IMG/VR virus record: IMGVR_UViG_3300032050_000072
Span: 19,618 to 83,617 of that record
DNA length: 64,000 bases
Strand: one strand, 5' to 3'
From: a virus
Made by a program: the position numbers and the translations under genes. The notes below the pieces were generated by a model that saw nothing but the letters and a program-made list of their open reading frames with translations, was not told the origin of the DNA and ran no database searches. Shown here in pieces: positions 55,814 through 64,000 of this stretch (within the stretch, counting starts at the first letter, position 1; every line of letters starts with the position of its first letter).

Positions 55814-56440
55814 TTAGGTCCAGTGAACCATTTCTGGCTGGCAGAGTTCAGCCCATTTCTGCGAACCCTTGAGTCGATCCCACTTGAGTTCTCCGAACTG
55901 CGATAGGGCATCGTGAACCTGGGCATAGTCGCTCAGAATCTCTGGGAAGTAGACGAACCGAAACGGCACGCGATTTTCCGCCATCGCCTGCACGGCACTC
56001 AACAAGTCGCCGTTGAGCCGAGCAATCTGCTCGCCCTCGGTCGCGGTTCGCCAGTAGTCGATCGACGAAAAGAACGCCTCACGGCTCGACCTGACGGCGG
56101 CTCGAACTTCGCGGTGCGAGATCACCACCCGTAGGTCTTTGCGTAGCGTCGCCCAGACGCGCATCACACCGGGATGTCTGACGAACCTCGGGTCTTTGAC
56201 GACGCGCGGCTTGAACGCCATGATCTTCGCCGCTAGATCGCCCTCCAGGGCCTCGGCCAGCCGCCGCTGCCTGCCAAGCTCATTGATCCGGTCGTTGATC
56301 TCGACGCACTCCCGGCTCTCCCAGCCCGCGTTGATCGACTTGTCCCAGCCGCCGCCGATCCCTTTGTCGTAGCCGAGTTCGCGGCAAAGCTGAGCCAGTA
56401 GCGACGTACCGCAGCGGCCCGTTCCGGTGATGATTAGCAT
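55814..56440 (-). CDS. Sulfotransferase-like protein
   Basis: 208 residues from MLIITGTGRCGTS, the 5'-phosphosulfate loop of PAPS-dependent sulfotransferases. VVISHREVRAAVRSSREAF gives the 3'-phosphate-binding Arg/Ser region and FVYFPEIL a conserved core strand. It would transfer sulfate from PAPS to a sugar. Phage examples are uncommon. It sits next to a double glycosyltransferase gene. Confidence 0.8.
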   Translation of the reverse strand: MLIITGTGRCGTSLLAQLCRELGYDKGIGGGWDKSINAGWESRECVEINDRINELGRQRRLAEALEGDLAAKIMAFKPRVVKDPRFVRHPGVMRVWATLRKDLRVVISHREVRAAVRSSREAFFSSIDYWRTATEGEQIARLNGDLLSAVQAMAENRVPFRFVYFPEILSDYAQVHDALSQFGELKWDRLKGSQKWAELCQPEMVHWT

Positions 56441-56448
56441 GGCCCGCC

Positions 56449-58101
56449 TCAGTTGTGAGTGAACAGCGTATTCTGGACGTGAACGAGATTCTCCTCGCCG
56501 TAGCGTTCGATGATCCGTTCGATGTAGGTCCAGTCGGCGTCCTTGGCCTTGTCGAGCCAGCCCGCCTCGATCGCGACCTCGCGCTGCACCATCACGCAGC
56601 CGCAGTCGATATTGCCGTGGTGCAGGACCGATCTCAGCGGCTTCCATTGCCAGTAGTTATGCGTCATGTCGCAATAGCCACCAACCGCGCCTGGCTGCTT
56701 CTCGATCGCGTTGACCATGATGTCGCAGAAGCCCGGCGCGTAGTAGTTGTCGCCGTTCGTAATCACCACATAGTCGCCAAGCTCCATCTTGCTGACGATA
56801 TTGAGCCCAAGCTGCCGCAGCGTGTGCCCCCAGTCGTTGTACCGCTTGCGTGTCGTGTACTGGAGAATCCTCGGCTCGCAAACCCGCCGCAGCTTGGCGA
56901 CGACCGGCTCCGGCTTAACCAGCGGCCCATCGTGATAGAGCACCAGCTTCCAGTCTTTGTGCCGCTGATCCAGCAGCGACTCGATCAAGACCGGGTAATA
57001 CTCGTAGAACGGCGCAATGAACGTCACGGTTCGCCCGCGCTCGGCTGGCGATTCCAAGGCTGTGATCGGCACCGGCGTCGGCTCGTCGTGGATCGCCGCA
57101 GGCTCACTCGGCAGATCGAGTTCGTCTTCTGCGAACTTCTTCCGCTGCCTGCCTTGAGCGATCGCCGCCAGGGCCTCGATCGTTTCGCTGGTGATGTTCT
57201 GACCTCGCTCGACGGCCAGCATCGCCACTCGCTCGACGATATCAGGAAGCTCGTCGAACCGCTCGGACGGCTTGCCGTACAGTGCCGCCGCCGTGAAGCT
57301 CCGCAGGTGGATTCGACGTTCGTCCTCTTCGATCTCGCCGGTCGTTTCTTCGCCGACGATGATCGCGTTGAGACTGGCGTCTTTGAGCATTTCGTTGATG
57401 AGCACTTCCGTGTCAGCCCGCTGCGTCTCTTCGCCGGACTCCCACAGGTGCCGATAGTTATTCACCAAGCGGCGAATCGTCCAGCCCGCCTTGATCCGGT
57501 CGATCTGCGGCATGTGCCAGAGCGAAAGCGTATGCGACAGCATCCCCTGCCACCACTCGCATCCTGATCGCGGGATGCTTTGATAGCCGATCGCCGCCGC
57601 CATTTCGCGGTCACAGCGTTCAATCCATTCCTCGACAAGGTTCTGCTGCGTGACGAGGCAGTCCGAATGAACCGTGAGCATCCACTCGGTCTGCACGCAA
57701 GCCTGCCCGGCCTCCATCGCGATCGACACCAACTCGGACGAGTGTCGACCACCGTGGCAGTTGATCTGATGGACTTCGAGGTCATCGGCCCGCAGCGCCA
57801 GCACGTCGTCGAGCATCGAGTCTTGCGTGCCCGTGTCGACCACCACGATATAGACCGGCTCGGTCTGACTGCGCAGCATCGCCACACAGAGCTTGAGCAG
57901 GTCCGGCGTATTGCAATGCGGCACGACCGCCGTCACGCGATGCTGCCAAGGTTTCTTCTCGATCGCCCCTTCCCAGGGTGCCTGCGTGACAGTCGCCCGC
58001 CACGTCGCCGGACAGACAAGCTCGTCGCGGGTGAATTTGCTGTTCGGTTGCCGTGTCTGCGATAGGCGGCGATTGATCGCCTGGGAGATTTTGCGGCTCA
58101 T
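56449..58101 (-). CDS. Double glycosyltransferase (two GT2-type domains)
   Basis: 550 residues. Domain 1: VTAVVPHCNTPDLLKLCVAML, VYIVVVDTG, WMLTVHSDCL. Domain 2 from about residue 350: VTFIAPFYEYYPVLIESLLDQ, KLVLYHDGPL, YVVITNGDNYY (metal-binding D-x-D-like). A helical linker of 100 residues joins them. Bifunctional chain-building transferase is the likely role. ATGA overlap with the tail-tip gene ties decoration to tail synthesis. Confidence 0.87.
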   Translation of the reverse strand: MSRKISQAINRRLSQTRQPNSKFTRDELVCPATWRATVTQAPWEGAIEKKPWQHRVTAVVPHCNTPDLLKLCVAMLRSQTEPVYIVVVDTGTQDSMLDDVLALRADDLEVHQINCHGGRHSSELVSIAMEAGQACVQTEWMLTVHSDCLVTQQNLVEEWIERCDREMAAAIGYQSIPRSGCEWWQGMLSHTLSLWHMPQIDRIKAGWTIRRLVNNYRHLWESGEETQRADTEVLINEMLKDASLNAIIVGEETTGEIEEDERRIHLRSFTAAALYGKPSERFDELPDIVERVAMLAVERGQNITSETIEALAAIAQGRQRKKFAEDELDLPSEPAAIHDEPTPVPITALESPAERGRTVTFIAPFYEYYPVLIESLLDQRHKDWKLVLYHDGPLVKPEPVVAKLRRVCEPRILQYTTRKRYNDWGHTLRQLGLNIVSKMELGDYVVITNGDNYYAPGFCDIMVNAIEKQPGAVGGYCDMTHNYWQWKPLRSVLHHGNIDCGCVMVQREVAIEAGWLDKAKDADWTYIERIIERYGEENLVHVQNTLFTHN

Positions 58102-60947
58102 TTTTTCTGCGAGTAAACTCGGCTATTGGCGGTCATGGGCTGTCGGCACATGATGTCGAAGATACCCTCCGGCCCGCCATCCGTAACCTCGACGACCTCG
58201 CAATCGGTCAGATCGAACGGCACCTTGATCGCCACGATCGCCGTCCCGGTGAACGTCGTCTCACTGGAGCCGGATAGACCTTCGCCTAGCCACACCTTAT
58301 TAACGCCGCCGCGAACAACTTTGATCTTGAACGCACCCTGACTGACGCCGAGTGAGTTTTTCAGCAGCACGTACCTGCCGACGTGGGTTTGATCGAACGT
58401 AAAGTCGCCGGTCGTCACTGGCTTGAGCCAGTAGATATCCTTCTCGTACAGCGTCGCAGTTCCATCAACCAAGTCCCAGCCAACCGGGTTGCAGACGTGA
58501 ACATTCAGCCTCGCACAGCCTTCGACCACTTCCTCTATCGTTCGCGTGCCGCCAAAGGTTGTCGGCAGACTCCCTAAAGGCAGATCGCACGACGTAATCT
58601 CCAGCGTCCTGCCGACATCAACGGCCTTGAACGGCCTGGCTGTCGAGGTGACCCAATAGCCGCGATTCAGCACCGGATCGGCCTTGCCACCGCCAAACGG
58701 ATTCTCGGCACTCACCAAGTCGGTGTAGGTGATCTCAGCTAGTGTGTCTGTCTCGAATGTCGCGGCAAACTCATTGCCGATCTGGCCCTCGAAGTAAGAC
58801 AGCTTAACCCAGTCGCCCGGCTGGAGCTTTAGTGCCTCGTGACACGACTTGAACTTGACGTTTCGATACAGTCGCTTGTACCGCGTAAGGTAGAACTGAG
58901 CCACTGTCGAGACATGCGGAAACCTGCGATAAATCCAGAGCGGCATTTCGAGCGGCTGATTGCCGTAAGCCTGTTGCATGTCGCTATCGAACTCGATATG
59001 CGTGTTGTTCTTGTTGCCGTAGATATCATCCCACGAACGGCGGTAGGTGCCGATAATCATCGTGGTCAGTTCTTCGAGCGGCGAATCAGTGTACTCCAGC
59101 GAGTTCTCCAGAATCTTGTCGCGGTTGAAATGCACCACATGACCAGGGCTGGTGTTGCTCAGCCGCTTGATCCTGATCTTACCTTGATCGAAGAACAGCA
59201 CGCACCGGCATTGCCGCGCGATATCTTGCAGTAGAGCCAGCCCGTCGATGTTGTCGATCTGAGCAAACCCGCAGACTATCGTCGAAAGCTCACCGGCCAC
59301 GGCGTTGAAGCTCGAAGCGTCGATGAACTCATCGGCCACGGCCATCAGATTGTCGTTTTGCAGATACTCGGCAATGATGCCTGCCGGATTGGTAATCAAG
59401 TCGCCAGTGGCGTCGCCTTGATCCTCGATCCCGTCGAGCGTGACCCAAATGCGATCATCACGCAGCCCGCCCTGAGTCATACTTGGTGCCGCGTCAAATG
59501 TGATCGTGGTGATTCTGCGGCCCAGTTCGGTTTCCCAGGTGTTGTCGTTGAGATTCACCGTGTACGGGCTCGCCACGAAGTCGGTCACTTCGACCGTGCC
59601 GCTCAATTCGTCGCTCGTGATCCCGCCCAGGTAGACAAAATCCTCCCGATCGCCACCGCCCGCCCCTTTGGTCTTGCCGAAGCCCTCGACCCGCGTCACC
59701 GACTTGCTCGGCAGAGCATTGACGGCGTAAATGTACTTGCCCGGCCCGGTCGCGCCAGACACCGACCTGATCTGAGCACCCGAGTTGGCCGGTTTCTGCT
59801 GGGCGGTTGAGTTCAAAAACCTGATCGGCTGCCCAGCCGTGAAGTCGTCGCTGTGCGTGGTGAGCGTGATCTCGTAGCTGCCGACCGTGGGCGAATCGGG
59901 CGTAATCGTGGCAATCGTATCAGCGACCCACGAGCCGCCGACCAGAATTTCAACATCGGCACCAGCCGGAAAATCACTCGCCAGCGTGTTGTAGAGCCCT
60001 GCTGGCGAGATCGTGTCGGCCTGGATCACACCGCTACGAGTTGGCGAGAATCCGAATGATTGCGAAATCGTCGCGGTCGCCACAGCGGTCGCGCTGAATC
60101 CGGTGATCGTCACCGTGCTATCGGTCGTGTCCGGCGTGCCTGACGCCGAGACGTAGCCCTCGGCCTTGTCGCCATTGATCCAGATTTCAATCGGCGAACC
60201 GACCGTGCCGCCAGGAAACTCGCCGCCGATGCCGATCTCGTCGGGGTGGCTCGCGATCTGAACCGTGAACGGCGGCGAACTGCTGGCGGGAATCGGCACA
60301 GCGGTCCTCGTGCTCCACGGTGCCGAGATCAAGACCGCCTCGACTCGTTCGCACTTGCCCCACACGACCGGAACCATCTTGCCGCGCGATTCGAGTGGAC
60401 AGTTCGGAAAAATATCTTTGTCGATCCGCAGCCCGACGTTGCCCATGATCCGCCGAGAGATATCCTCCAGTGGAATCGAGATCGTGTTGTCGGCCTCCGA
60501 CCACGAATAGGGCTTGATCGCACCGGCGAAAATCAAGGCTTTGTCGTCATCCCAGACCACATCGTCTTCGTCCCACATGCGATAGATTTTGACGACCTCG
60601 CGCTGCTGCACCGCGTCGTCGAGAAAGCCGCGAATCTCGCCCAGCGTGTCTTCGAGCTTGATCGTCAGATCATCCACCGCGCCGACCTGCCCCTCGCGTA
60701 GCGACAGCTTCACGCTTCCCCAGTCGACGACTCGGCACTTGCTCAAGCCAGCGTCGTAGCCAGGGCAGCGATCCGCCGCCAGGGCGTCGAACTGCGACAG
60801 CGGACGGTCGATGTAATATCGCGTCTTGACGTAGTTCGTCTGCTTGTACGCTTCGCTGTTGACGTACCAGTCGATCTGCAAAACGAGGTAGGGCCTGCTT
60901 GATCGCTTGTTGAGTTGGCTCAAGAACGGCGTGGTGAATGTGCGCAT
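58098..60947 (-). CDS. Tail-tip / central tail hub-like protein
   Basis: 949 residues. The N-terminal 300 residues resemble tail distal or hub proteins (KLSLREGQVGAVDDLTIKLED, ISIPLEDISRRIMGN). A later segment LLQDIARQCRCVLFFDQGKIRIKRL, quoted by its landmarks LLQDIA and GKIRI, matches hub proteins of the gpJ or gp44 type. Gly/Thr/Ser-rich beta regions in the middle may be adhesion domains. Position directly after the tape measure gene fits. Confidence 0.82.
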   Translation of the reverse strand: MRTFTTPFLSQLNKRSSRPYLVLQIDWYVNSEAYKQTNYVKTRYYIDRPLSQFDALAADRCPGYDAGLSKCRVVDWGSVKLSLREGQVGAVDDLTIKLEDTLGEIRGFLDDAVQQREVVKIYRMWDEDDVVWDDDKALIFAGAIKPYSWSEADNTISIPLEDISRRIMGNVGLRIDKDIFPNCPLESRGKMVPVVWGKCERVEAVLISAPWSTRTAVPIPASSSPPFTVQIASHPDEIGIGGEFPGGTVGSPIEIWINGDKAEGYVSASGTPDTTDSTVTITGFSATAVATATISQSFGFSPTRSGVIQADTISPAGLYNTLASDFPAGADVEILVGGSWVADTIATITPDSPTVGSYEITLTTHSDDFTAGQPIRFLNSTAQQKPANSGAQIRSVSGATGPGKYIYAVNALPSKSVTRVEGFGKTKGAGGGDREDFVYLGGITSDELSGTVEVTDFVASPYTVNLNDNTWETELGRRITTITFDAAPSMTQGGLRDDRIWVTLDGIEDQGDATGDLITNPAGIIAEYLQNDNLMAVADEFIDASSFNAVAGELSTIVCGFAQIDNIDGLALLQDIARQCRCVLFFDQGKIRIKRLSNTSPGHVVHFNRDKILENSLEYTDSPLEELTTMIIGTYRRSWDDIYGNKNNTHIEFDSDMQQAYGNQPLEMPLWIYRRFPHVSTVAQFYLTRYKRLYRNVKFKSCHEALKLQPGDWVKLSYFEGQIGNEFAATFETDTLAEITYTDLVSAENPFGGGKADPVLNRGYWVTSTARPFKAVDVGRTLEITSCDLPLGSLPTTFGGTRTIEEVVEGCARLNVHVCNPVGWDLVDGTATLYEKDIYWLKPVTTGDFTFDQTHVGRYVLLKNSLGVSQGAFKIKVVRGGVNKVWLGEGLSGSSETTFTGTAIVAIKVPFDLTDCEVVEVTDGGPEGIFDIMCRQPMTANSRVYSQKK

Positions 60948-60955
60948 GGTTACTC

Positions 60956-60969
60956 CGCAACAAGTTGCG
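60956..60969. repeat. Inverted repeat copy 21 (2 bases after tape measure stop)
   Basis: CGCAAC-AA-GTTGCG filling most of the 24-base gap between tape measure and tail-tip genes. Confidence 0.95.
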
Positions 60970-60971
60970 TG

Positions 60972-63900
60972 CTAGCCTCCCTGTTTGGCGAACGTCGAAT
61001 CGCTGCGGCTAAAGAACCGATTGCGGGTATTGCTTCGCGCGGTGCCGCGACGATCCAGAGCGCCTTCGAGTTGCTTGGCGAACTCGGCATGATCCGTGAC
61101 GCCGTTGAAGTTTTGTACCACAGTGGTCGAACCGGAATCGTGAACCGACATCGCCCCGTACTGACCGGCCTGCGACCCGCGATTGCCGCCGATCGGAGCC
61201 GCCGCTGGCTTGTTCTTGGCAGCCCGCGCGCGATCCTCGGCCTTGCTGCGAGCGTCGGCTTCCTCCCACCAGAGCTTGTTCTTTTGTCGCTGGAGTAAGT
61301 CGAGTTCCTCTTGGACATTGACCTCGGCGCGACGGCTTTCCATGCTGCCCGTGACGGCTGTGTTGTGCATCATCATGCCAGCCTTGGCTTGCAGATTGCC
61401 GATCATCATGTCGAGCCGCTGCATCGGGCTCGCCTCTTCGAGGGCTTGATTAAAGCTCGCCATTCCAGCCCCAATGCCCTGCACCGCCCCGTTGAAGAGG
61501 TTCGTTAGACCAAAGCTCATCTGCATGATCTGCGTCATGGCGCTGCCGACCTGATCGGTGTAGATCGGTGCCCCATTGCCGGTGCCGCCAGCCGACAGAC
61601 TGATGCCGTTGCCTTGATTGGTCAACTTGCGACCACCAGCATAAGTGACGCTGCCGTTGACCATCGAAGCGCCAGAGCCTCCCGCCCCTACCGATTGACT
61701 GGCTGCCTGCTTTTCGATCGCCGCCGATTTTGCATTGGAGACTTCCTGCTCACGGCCCTTCTTGTCGGCCTGAACTCGGCGATCGCTTTCGGCGATTTCC
61801 TTGTCTGCCGTCGCCTTTGCGGTATTCACCTTGGCATCGCCAGCCGTTTTGGCTTGCTCGGTTTCGGCCTTGTAGGTGCCTGCAATCTTGTCGCTGATCT
61901 TCTGGTACGTTGCCGCATACTTGCTTTCAAGCTCTCCGAGCGAGGCGACCATTTCGCCGCGAGCCTCGCCGCTGGCCTGCTTGGCAGCCTGCATGGTTTG
62001 AATAATCTGCTGCCGCAAGCGATCCATTTCGGCAAGGTCTTTGCCTTCGACGCTGCTCGTGCCGCCGCCAGCTTCCTCACGACCCTTGCGTCGGCGCAGG
62101 GCGTCGATCGTGCCCATGCTCATGCGATTAAAGTTGCCGACGTTCTCTTGGATTTGGTTTCGGCTCATCGAAGACCAGTCGCCGTCCAGGTACTTGCCGT
62201 GATCCCCCGGCAGCCCAGGCAGCCCGCGCTTCGCCTCGGCAATCGGCTCATTGACTCGCTCGGCAGGGATTGACGCAGCGCCGCCAGCTTGAGCTTCTGG
62301 TGCAGCCTTGTTTTTGGCGGCAGCCTTCGCTTCTTTGGCTTTATCTTCTCGCTCCTCCCGCTCAAACCGTTCGCGCGAGCGTCGCATTTCGGCAGCGCCT
62401 TCCCGGTCGGCCTTTCGCTTTTCGTTGTCGGCGACAATACTCTCGGCCATCTTGTCCTGCTCTCGCAGAGCAGCCTGACCTTTGGCTCGCTCCTGAGTCG
62501 CTCGCTTGTTGCTGAGATTCGCGCCAGCTTCGTCGCCGATCGCTCGCTTGGCCTCGGCCATTGCGTCGTGGAACGTCGCCAGTGCGTCGTGATAGATTTT
62601 CTTGAGCCCAAGCCCGATCGTTTCGAGCCTGCGAAAGTCGCCGTTGAGCGCATCGAGCCCAGTCTCAATCACGAACATCAGGCTCTCGAAAGCACTCTTG
62701 ATAACGCCGATTGCCCACTCGCCCGCGCTGCCAAACTTACCCCAGGCATCCGACTGCGAAACCAGATTGACGATGTTCGTAATCACGACACCGATATTGA
62801 TCGCCAACTCGCCGAGCTTCTCGACGATCCTCTGCAAGCTGTCGGCGTTCTCAGAAGCCCACTTGCTCAGGCCAGCGCCGACATTTCCAAACAGGTCCAT
62901 GAAGGCGCTCTTGGCTTTCGTGGCCCACTGAACCACGTTGTCCCAGACGAACTTGCCGCGAGCGGCATACTCGTCCGACGACTGCATGGCCTGACGAATC
63001 GCCAAGGCAATCGCACCGATTGCAACCGTGTAAGGATTGACGATCGTCAACACCGTGCCGATCGACCCACCAACGGCGGTCGTCGCGGTCGCAAACATAC
63101 TGGCTGCGGTCGACAGCATCGAGAACGGATTGACCAGATTGCCGATGATCGTAAGCAGCCCGCCTATAATCGGCGTCATCGGCCCGATTGCCCGCAGAGC
63201 CAGGCTCACAGCACTCATCGCGGCACCTAGCGACAGTAAGCCCTGCACGCTCGGCGGCAGCTTGTCAAATAGCGCAAAGAGCCCGCTGACGCCGCTCACT
63301 AATGGCCCAGAAAATTTGTCGACCAGCATCCCGATAACGCGAACGGCTTCGGTGCCACCACGAACGAGACGGTCAACCGCAGAGTCAATCCCCTGACCAA
63401 GCCATTGCTGGTTTTTATCAATCCAAGCCGTCATGGCATCGACGCCGGATCGCAGGGCAGGAGTGAGCCCTTGGCCGAATCGCAGCCGCAGTCCTTCTGT
63501 GGCATTATCCAGCTTCGTGAAGCTGCCGATCAGATTGTCGAGCATTGTCTTGGCGATTCGACTCGCCGTTCCATCGGCAGCTTTGAGAGCTTCCTCCATC
63601 TTGCCGATGGCCTCGCCTCCGGTCGAAGACAGCGCAGCCAGGGCGGTCGCCGAGCGAACGTCCATCGCCGCCGAAGCCTTGGTAATCATCTGCTCGCTGC
63701 TCATGCCCTGACGCTTCATTGAGGCGTCAATGTCTTTGATGATATCCAACAGGTCGCGCATCGCGCCACTCGGCTTGCGCGTCTCGACCCCCATATCGTC
63801 GAAGAATTTCTTCGTGGTCTTGTCGAGCCTCGCCACGTCGGTCATCAGCGACCGCAGTCCAGTGCCAGCCGTACTGCCGTCGAGCCCCTTGTTCTGCATG

Positions 63901-64000
63901 GCCTGCATCAGAGCGATCAGCCGCTCCATCGACATGCCGCTCATCGTCGCAATCGGCCCGACGTATTTCAGGCCCTCGCCGATGCCAAGAATGTCGGTTT
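60972..64000 (-). CDS. Tail tape measure protein, N-terminus beyond window
   Basis: At least 1,009 residues; the frame is open through the right edge, so the start is missing. The first visible segment EGLKYVGPIATMSGMSMERL and the following helices match the TP901-type tape measure core. A hydrophobic region (VSLALRAIGPMTPIIGGLLTIIGNLV) lies near residue 240-290 of the visible part. The rest is coiled coil with long Lys/Glu/Ala stretches. Length sets tail length; this suggests a tail well over 140 nm. Confidence 0.92.
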   Translation of the reverse strand, partial: TDILGIGEGLKYVGPIATMSGMSMERLIALMQAMQNKGLDGSTAGTGLRSLMTDVARLDKTTKKFFDDMGVETRKPSGAMRDLLDIIKDIDASMKRQGMSSEQMITKASAAMDVRSATALAALSSTGGEAIGKMEEALKAADGTASRIAKTMLDNLIGSFTKLDNATEGLRLRFGQGLTPALRSGVDAMTAWIDKNQQWLGQGIDSAVDRLVRGGTEAVRVIGMLVDKFSGPLVSGVSGLFALFDKLPPSVQGLLSLGAAMSAVSLALRAIGPMTPIIGGLLTIIGNLVNPFSMLSTAASMFATATTAVGGSIGTVLTIVNPYTVAIGAIALAIRQAMQSSDEYAARGKFVWDNVVQWATKAKSAFMDLFGNVGAGLSKWASENADSLQRIVEKLGELAINIGVVITNIVNLVSQSDAWGKFGSAGEWAIGVIKSAFESLMFVIETGLDALNGDFRRLETIGLGLKKIYHDALATFHDAMAEAKRAIGDEAGANLSNKRATQERAKGQAALREQDKMAESIVADNEKRKADREGAAEMRRSRERFEREEREDKAKEAKAAAKNKAAPEAQAGGAASIPAERVNEPIAEAKRGLPGLPGDHGKYLDGDWSSMSRNQIQENVGNFNRMSMGTIDALRRRKGREEAGGGTSSVEGKDLAEMDRLRQQIIQTMQAAKQASGEARGEMVASLGELESKYAATYQKISDKIAGTYKAETEQAKTAGDAKVNTAKATADKEIAESDRRVQADKKGREQEVSNAKSAAIEKQAASQSVGAGGSGASMVNGSVTYAGGRKLTNQGNGISLSAGGTGNGAPIYTDQVGSAMTQIMQMSFGLTNLFNGAVQGIGAGMASFNQALEEASPMQRLDMMIGNLQAKAGMMMHNTAVTGSMESRRAEVNVQEELDLLQRQKNKLWWEEADARSKAEDRARAAKNKPAAAPIGGNRGSQAGQYGAMSVHDSGSTTVVQNFNGVTDHAEFAKQLEGALDRRGTARSNTRNRFFSRSDSTFAKQGG

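Noticed and set aside
1-64000. Frequent GCGATCGC octamers, like the cyanobacterial HIP1 element.
   Set aside because: Roughly ten were noticed by eye, against about two expected; this modest excess fits GC-rich codon use and is far weaker than the 14-16 bp repeat.
1-64000. CRISPR arrays, insertion sequences or transposase genes.
   Set aside because: None seen; the only regular repeats are the dispersed inverted repeat, the promoter family and the att arms.

Overview
The window is part of the genome of a temperate tailed bacteriophage (Caudoviricetes). It probably has a long non-contractile tail, since it carries a TP901-type tape measure protein of at least 1,009 residues and no sheath gene was seen. 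The DNA is GC-rich and densely packed with ATGA/GTGA stop-start overlaps. Nearly every gene lies on the minus strand. Nothing here identifies the host; a GC-rich bacterium such as a planctomycete is only a guess.

Read in transcription order (right to left), the right end holds the tape measure protein (running off the edge) and a tail-tip protein. A decoration cluster follows (58.1-51.9 kb): two glycosyltransferase genes, a sulfotransferase-like gene, a SAM methyltransferase and a phosphoribosyltransferase-HAD fusion. A metallophosphoesterase comes next. From 50 to 43 kb there are many small early-type genes, each starting behind a near-identical promoter and leader. From 43 to 29 kb lie replication, recombination and nucleotide genes: SSB, Erf-type annealing protein, RecE-type nuclease, ParB-like proteins, SF2 helicase, an HD/DUF5664 nucleotide hydrolase fusion, an N6A/N4C DNA methyltransferase and a DnaG-like primase. 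A three-gene plus-strand island (38.0-39.9 kb) contains a small HTH protein and a tyrosine integrase, followed by a probable attP built on a tRNA-Leu fragment. From 29 to 22.5 kb there are a GNAT, HNH and RuvC-like protein and a lysis-like module of tiny membrane proteins around a papain-like peptidase. Then come a MoxR/CobS-type AAA ATPase with a possible vWA partner, a MazG-like protein, tRNA-Arg and several phage orphans. At 15.0-11.1 kb sit an RHH protein, a ParB-like protein, a C5-cytosine DNA methyltransferase, a glutamine-dependent asparagine-synthetase-like enzyme and a CmoA-like methyltransferase. Terminase, a set of paralogous GDK-repeat proteins, six tRNA genes and the portal (cut by the left edge) complete the window.

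Because attP is internal, and because the portal runs off one edge while the tape measure protein enters from the other, the molecule is most simply a circular or circularly permuted phage genome larger than 64 kb. The missing arc should hold capsid and tail-tube genes.

Three signals stand out. (1) A CmoA-like enzyme, a cytosine methyltransferase with Arg replacing the near-invariant Asn of motif X, and an amidotransferase form one cluster. This fits a pathway that puts carboxymethyl, then carbamoylmethyl, groups on cytosine. (2) A 12-bp core, GCAAC-TT-GTTGC, within a 14-16 bp inverted repeat, occurs 21 times, both inside genes and within a few bases after stop codons. (3) Thirteen promoters share exactly 17-bp spacing and a TATC-N5-GATA inverted repeat in the spacer, which suggests one regulon with one repressor.
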